Part shown: piece after piece, positions 8,087 through 9,609 of the stretch
How the letters are laid out: each line of letters begins with the position of its first letter
Numbering within the stretch: the first letter of the stretch is position 1
The notes under the pieces: model-generated
The model's input: the letters and a program-made list of their open reading frames with translations, nothing else
Databases searched by the model: none
What the model was told of the DNA's origin: nothing
Translations under genes and position numbers: made by a program
Assembly (NCBI GenBank): GCA_964477875.1
Contig: CAYZFR010000152.1
Span: 1-9,609 of the forward strand
Direction: 5' to 3'
Origin: Kuafuiihalomonas sp964477875
GTDB lineage: Bacteria > Myxococcota > Kuafuiibacteriia > Kuafuiibacteriales > Kuafuiibacteriaceae
DNA length: 9,609 nucleotides

Positions 8087-9105
8087 CGGATCTGCATCCT
8101 TCCCGCGTTGCGAACGTCCACGCTGGTGCGGAACACCTCGCGCGGGATGGCGTCCGAAGCTCCGCAGGGCGCCGGATAGCAGGCGCTCGAGTCGAGCGCC
8201 GAGCGGATCGCCACCTGGTTCGTCTTGGCTTCATCCGAGCGGGCCACCAACTCCAGGTCGACGCGGACCGGACCGACCTCGTTGATGGCGGAGCGTCCGG
8301 TGACGTCGAGCCACCCGCCCGTCACCTCGTCGAACAGCCACACCCGGACCTGGAGCGCCTCGACCTGCTGGCCGACCACGACGCCGCAGGCGTCTTCTCG
8401 GCTAGCGCAGGGCTGCGCGGCCGAGATCTCGGCCCGCCGGAGGTGGGAGCGTTCGTTGGCGTCGTTGGCCACGAAGTAGACGACCTCGCGGTAGTCTCCA
8501 AAGAGCTCACCTTCCCGGTAGGTGGCGGTCAGAGCATCGGTGCCGGTCTCGTAGCCCTCTTCGAAAGCGAAGGTGAAGGTCTCACAGCCGCCGGCGCATT
8601 GCGTTCCCTGGCACACGTCGGGATTTATGGACCCGAGCCGGGCCGTGTGGGCGGTGCGACCGTTTCGACTCATGAGCAACACCAAGTCGTCGGCCGCGAA
8701 GTCTCCCCCCGCACAGACCTGGCCAGACACACCGCGGGTGTAGTTGCTGATCGTGCGTACGTCGCCGATGGTGAAGCGGAGGCCGAGATCGTCGGTGGCC
8801 CGTCCATCCACCTGACCACCGTTGCTTCGAAAGACGGCGCCGCCTTGGACACTGAAGTCTCCTCGACGCAGCCCTGCGAAACGGCCGTCCACGGTGTAGC
8901 CCACGCCGAGGCCCGCCGCGCGTAGCTCCGTGGCCACGAGATCGATCACCGCTCGACCCTCCTGCTGGGTTCCGAGCTGAGAGTCGGTCCGATCGAGGAG
9001 CCGGATCTGGTCCCCGGCGAAGGTCACCGCCGCTGCCGCGACGAAGGCGCCGATCGCCAGGCTGACGAGCATTTCGATGAGCGTGAAGCCGCGGGCAGCG
9101 TCCAT
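8083..9105 (-). CDS. pilW: PilW-like minor prepilin
   Basis: The 340-residue product (from the ATG at 9105) starts MDAARG followed by FTLIEMLVSLAIGAFVAAAA: a canonical prepilin with cleavage after G6 and glutamate at mature position 5. Next comes the PilW-type helix region (D..QLGTQQEGRAVIDLVATELRAAGLG). The C-terminus ends FRTSVDVRNAGR, like the V.lRN ending of PilW proteins. Several cysteines (VCQGTQCAGGC, PCASREDAC, CYPAPC) suggest disulfides. Two starts compete: the ATG at 9111 overlaps the pilV stop (ATGA) but is 1 nt from GGAGG, whereas the ATG at 9105 is 7 nt from it. I favour 9105; the choice changes only two residues of the leader. A longer in-frame extension to 9177 would overlap pilV by 70 nt and is unlikely. 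The role is an inner subunit of the pilus priming complex. Confidence 0.88.
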   Translation of the reverse strand: MDAARGFTLIEMLVSLAIGAFVAAAAVTFAGDQIRLLDRTDSQLGTQQEGRAVIDLVATELRAAGLGVGYTVDGRFAGLRRGDFSVQGGAVFRSNGGQVDGRATDDLGLRFTIGDVRTISNYTRGVSGQVCAGGDFAADDLVLLMSRNGRTAHTARLGSINPDVCQGTQCAGGCETFTFAFEEGYETGTDALTATYREGELFGDYREVVYFVANDANERSHLRRAEISAAQPCASREDACGVVVGQQVEALQVRVWLFDEVTGGWLDVTGRSAINEVGPVRVDLELVARSDEAKTNQVAIRSALDSSACYPAPCGASDAIPREVFRTSVDVRNAGRMQIR

Positions 9106-9107
9106 CC

Positions 9108-9608
9108 TCATACCTCCGGCACCATCAAGCGCTCCAGCTGCACCTGCTCGAACTTCCGGCCGTCCTCGGTCCAGCACACGCTGACCCGCAGAAAGCGGGA
9201 TCCCGCCATCTGGTTGAGATCTGGATGGTCGAGGAGGGCGACGTCGACCCGGAAGAGGCCCTCCGCCTCGCTCTGCTGGCCTTCCGTGAAGCCCGACTCG
9301 CGCACCATCATCGTACAGTCATAGCCGGCTACCGGGGGTTGCTCGGCGGCCAGCTCGGTGATGTCTCGGAGGCAGCCGGCAGAGGCCGGACAGTCGGGCG
9401 CCAGCTCGACCCCCAGGCCAGCCAGGCTTTCCAAGCGCTGAAGCGCCAGCTGCGTGGCCACGGCTTGGTGGCGGGACTCTCGGATCCCGTCCGCCGAGTG
9501 AGCGTACAATCGGACCAGCGCGGCGACGCCCAGCCCGAGGAGCAGGCCCGACACCATCACCTCGACTAGGGAAAATCCAGCCCGTCGATTCCGCATGATT
9601 GCAATCAT
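9108..9608 (-). CDS. pilV: PilV-like minor prepilin (start at window edge)
   Basis: Up to 166 residues. The leader MRNRRAG is followed by FSLVEVMVSGLLLGLGVAALV, a clear prepilin site with glutamate at mature position 5. SLVEVMV followed by a GLGVAALVRLYAHS-type helix and a globular domain with QLALQRLESL and a DCPASAGC cysteine pair fit the PilV family. Possible starts are 9608 and 9596. Neither has a ribosome binding site inside the window, because sequence upstream of 9609 is missing, so the true start could even lie outside. The first four bases at 9608 read ATGA, so a 4-nt overlap with an unseen upstream gene would match the other junctions here. The product acts as a minor subunit in type IVa pilus priming. 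Confidence 0.85.
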   Translation of the reverse strand: MIAIMRNRRAGFSLVEVMVSGLLLGLGVAALVRLYAHSADGIRESRHQAVATQLALQRLESLAGLGVELAPDCPASAGCLRDITELAAEQPPVAGYDCTMMVRESGFTEGQQSEAEGLFRVDVALLDHPDLNQMAGSRFLRVSVCWTEDGRKFEQVQLERLMVPEV

Positions 9609-9609
9609 G
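9594..9609. repeat. 16-bp perfect palindrome at the pilV start
   Basis: CATGATTGCAATCATG is identical to its reverse complement and spans both candidate pilV start codons. It reaches the last base of the window, so its true extent is unknown. It may be a protein-binding site, or simply a consequence of the codons for MIAIM. Confidence 0.35.

Noticed and set aside
8059..8925. 288-codon plus-strand open frame antisense to pilW
   Set aside because: It is opposite a well-supported prepilin gene, has no domain and no matching neighbours.

Overview
This is a GC-rich, gene-dense stretch of bacterial chromosome. A free-standing glutaminyl-tRNA synthetase, an HtrA protease and a minor-pilin/PilY1 type IV pilus cluster together suggest a Gram-negative bacterium. 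The cluster layout and long, cysteine-containing secreted proteins are reminiscent of Myxococcota or related deltaproteobacterial lineages. That placement is inferred from gene content and base composition; nothing here proves a taxon. I see no mobile element, CRISPR array, tRNA, rRNA or defence system.

Left part (1-3744): yqeY (minus) is divergent from an htrA/degP-type periplasmic protease (plus), which is followed after 28 nt by glnS (plus). The yqeY-htrA gap holds two abutting hairpins (471-515) and a strongly initiated 12-codon open frame (535-573) whose stop codon overlaps the htrA ribosome binding site. The htrA-glnS gap holds a perfect 13-bp inverted repeat (2070-2100) whose left arm ends in the only credible glnS start codon, a GTG. 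YqeY is the domain found fused to the C-terminus of some bacterial GlnRS enzymes, so its closeness to glnS is suggestive.

Right part (3777-9608): a minus-strand operon read right to left: pilV-like, pilW-like and pilX-like minor prepilins, then pilY1, then a short secreted protein of unknown function. Three of the four junctions are 4-nt ATGA overlaps, and pilX-pilY1 is separated by 9 nt, so the genes are almost certainly co-transcribed and translationally coupled. Minor pilins and PilY1 form the priming and tip complex of type IVa pili. Here PilY1 carries an N-terminal vWA domain with a complete MIDAS motif, two EF-hand-like calcium loops, and a long insertion in the propeller region that includes a CUB-like segment. 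The last gene occupies the position where Pseudomonas-type operons carry pilE, but it is not a pilin. A fimU-like gene would be expected just beyond the right edge but cannot be seen. glnS and the last pilus gene converge with only 32 bp between stop codons and no obvious intrinsic terminator.

I found no clearly new multi-gene system. The most unusual signals are the structured leader of htrA, the hairpin-buried glnS start, and the accessory parts of the PilY1 operon.
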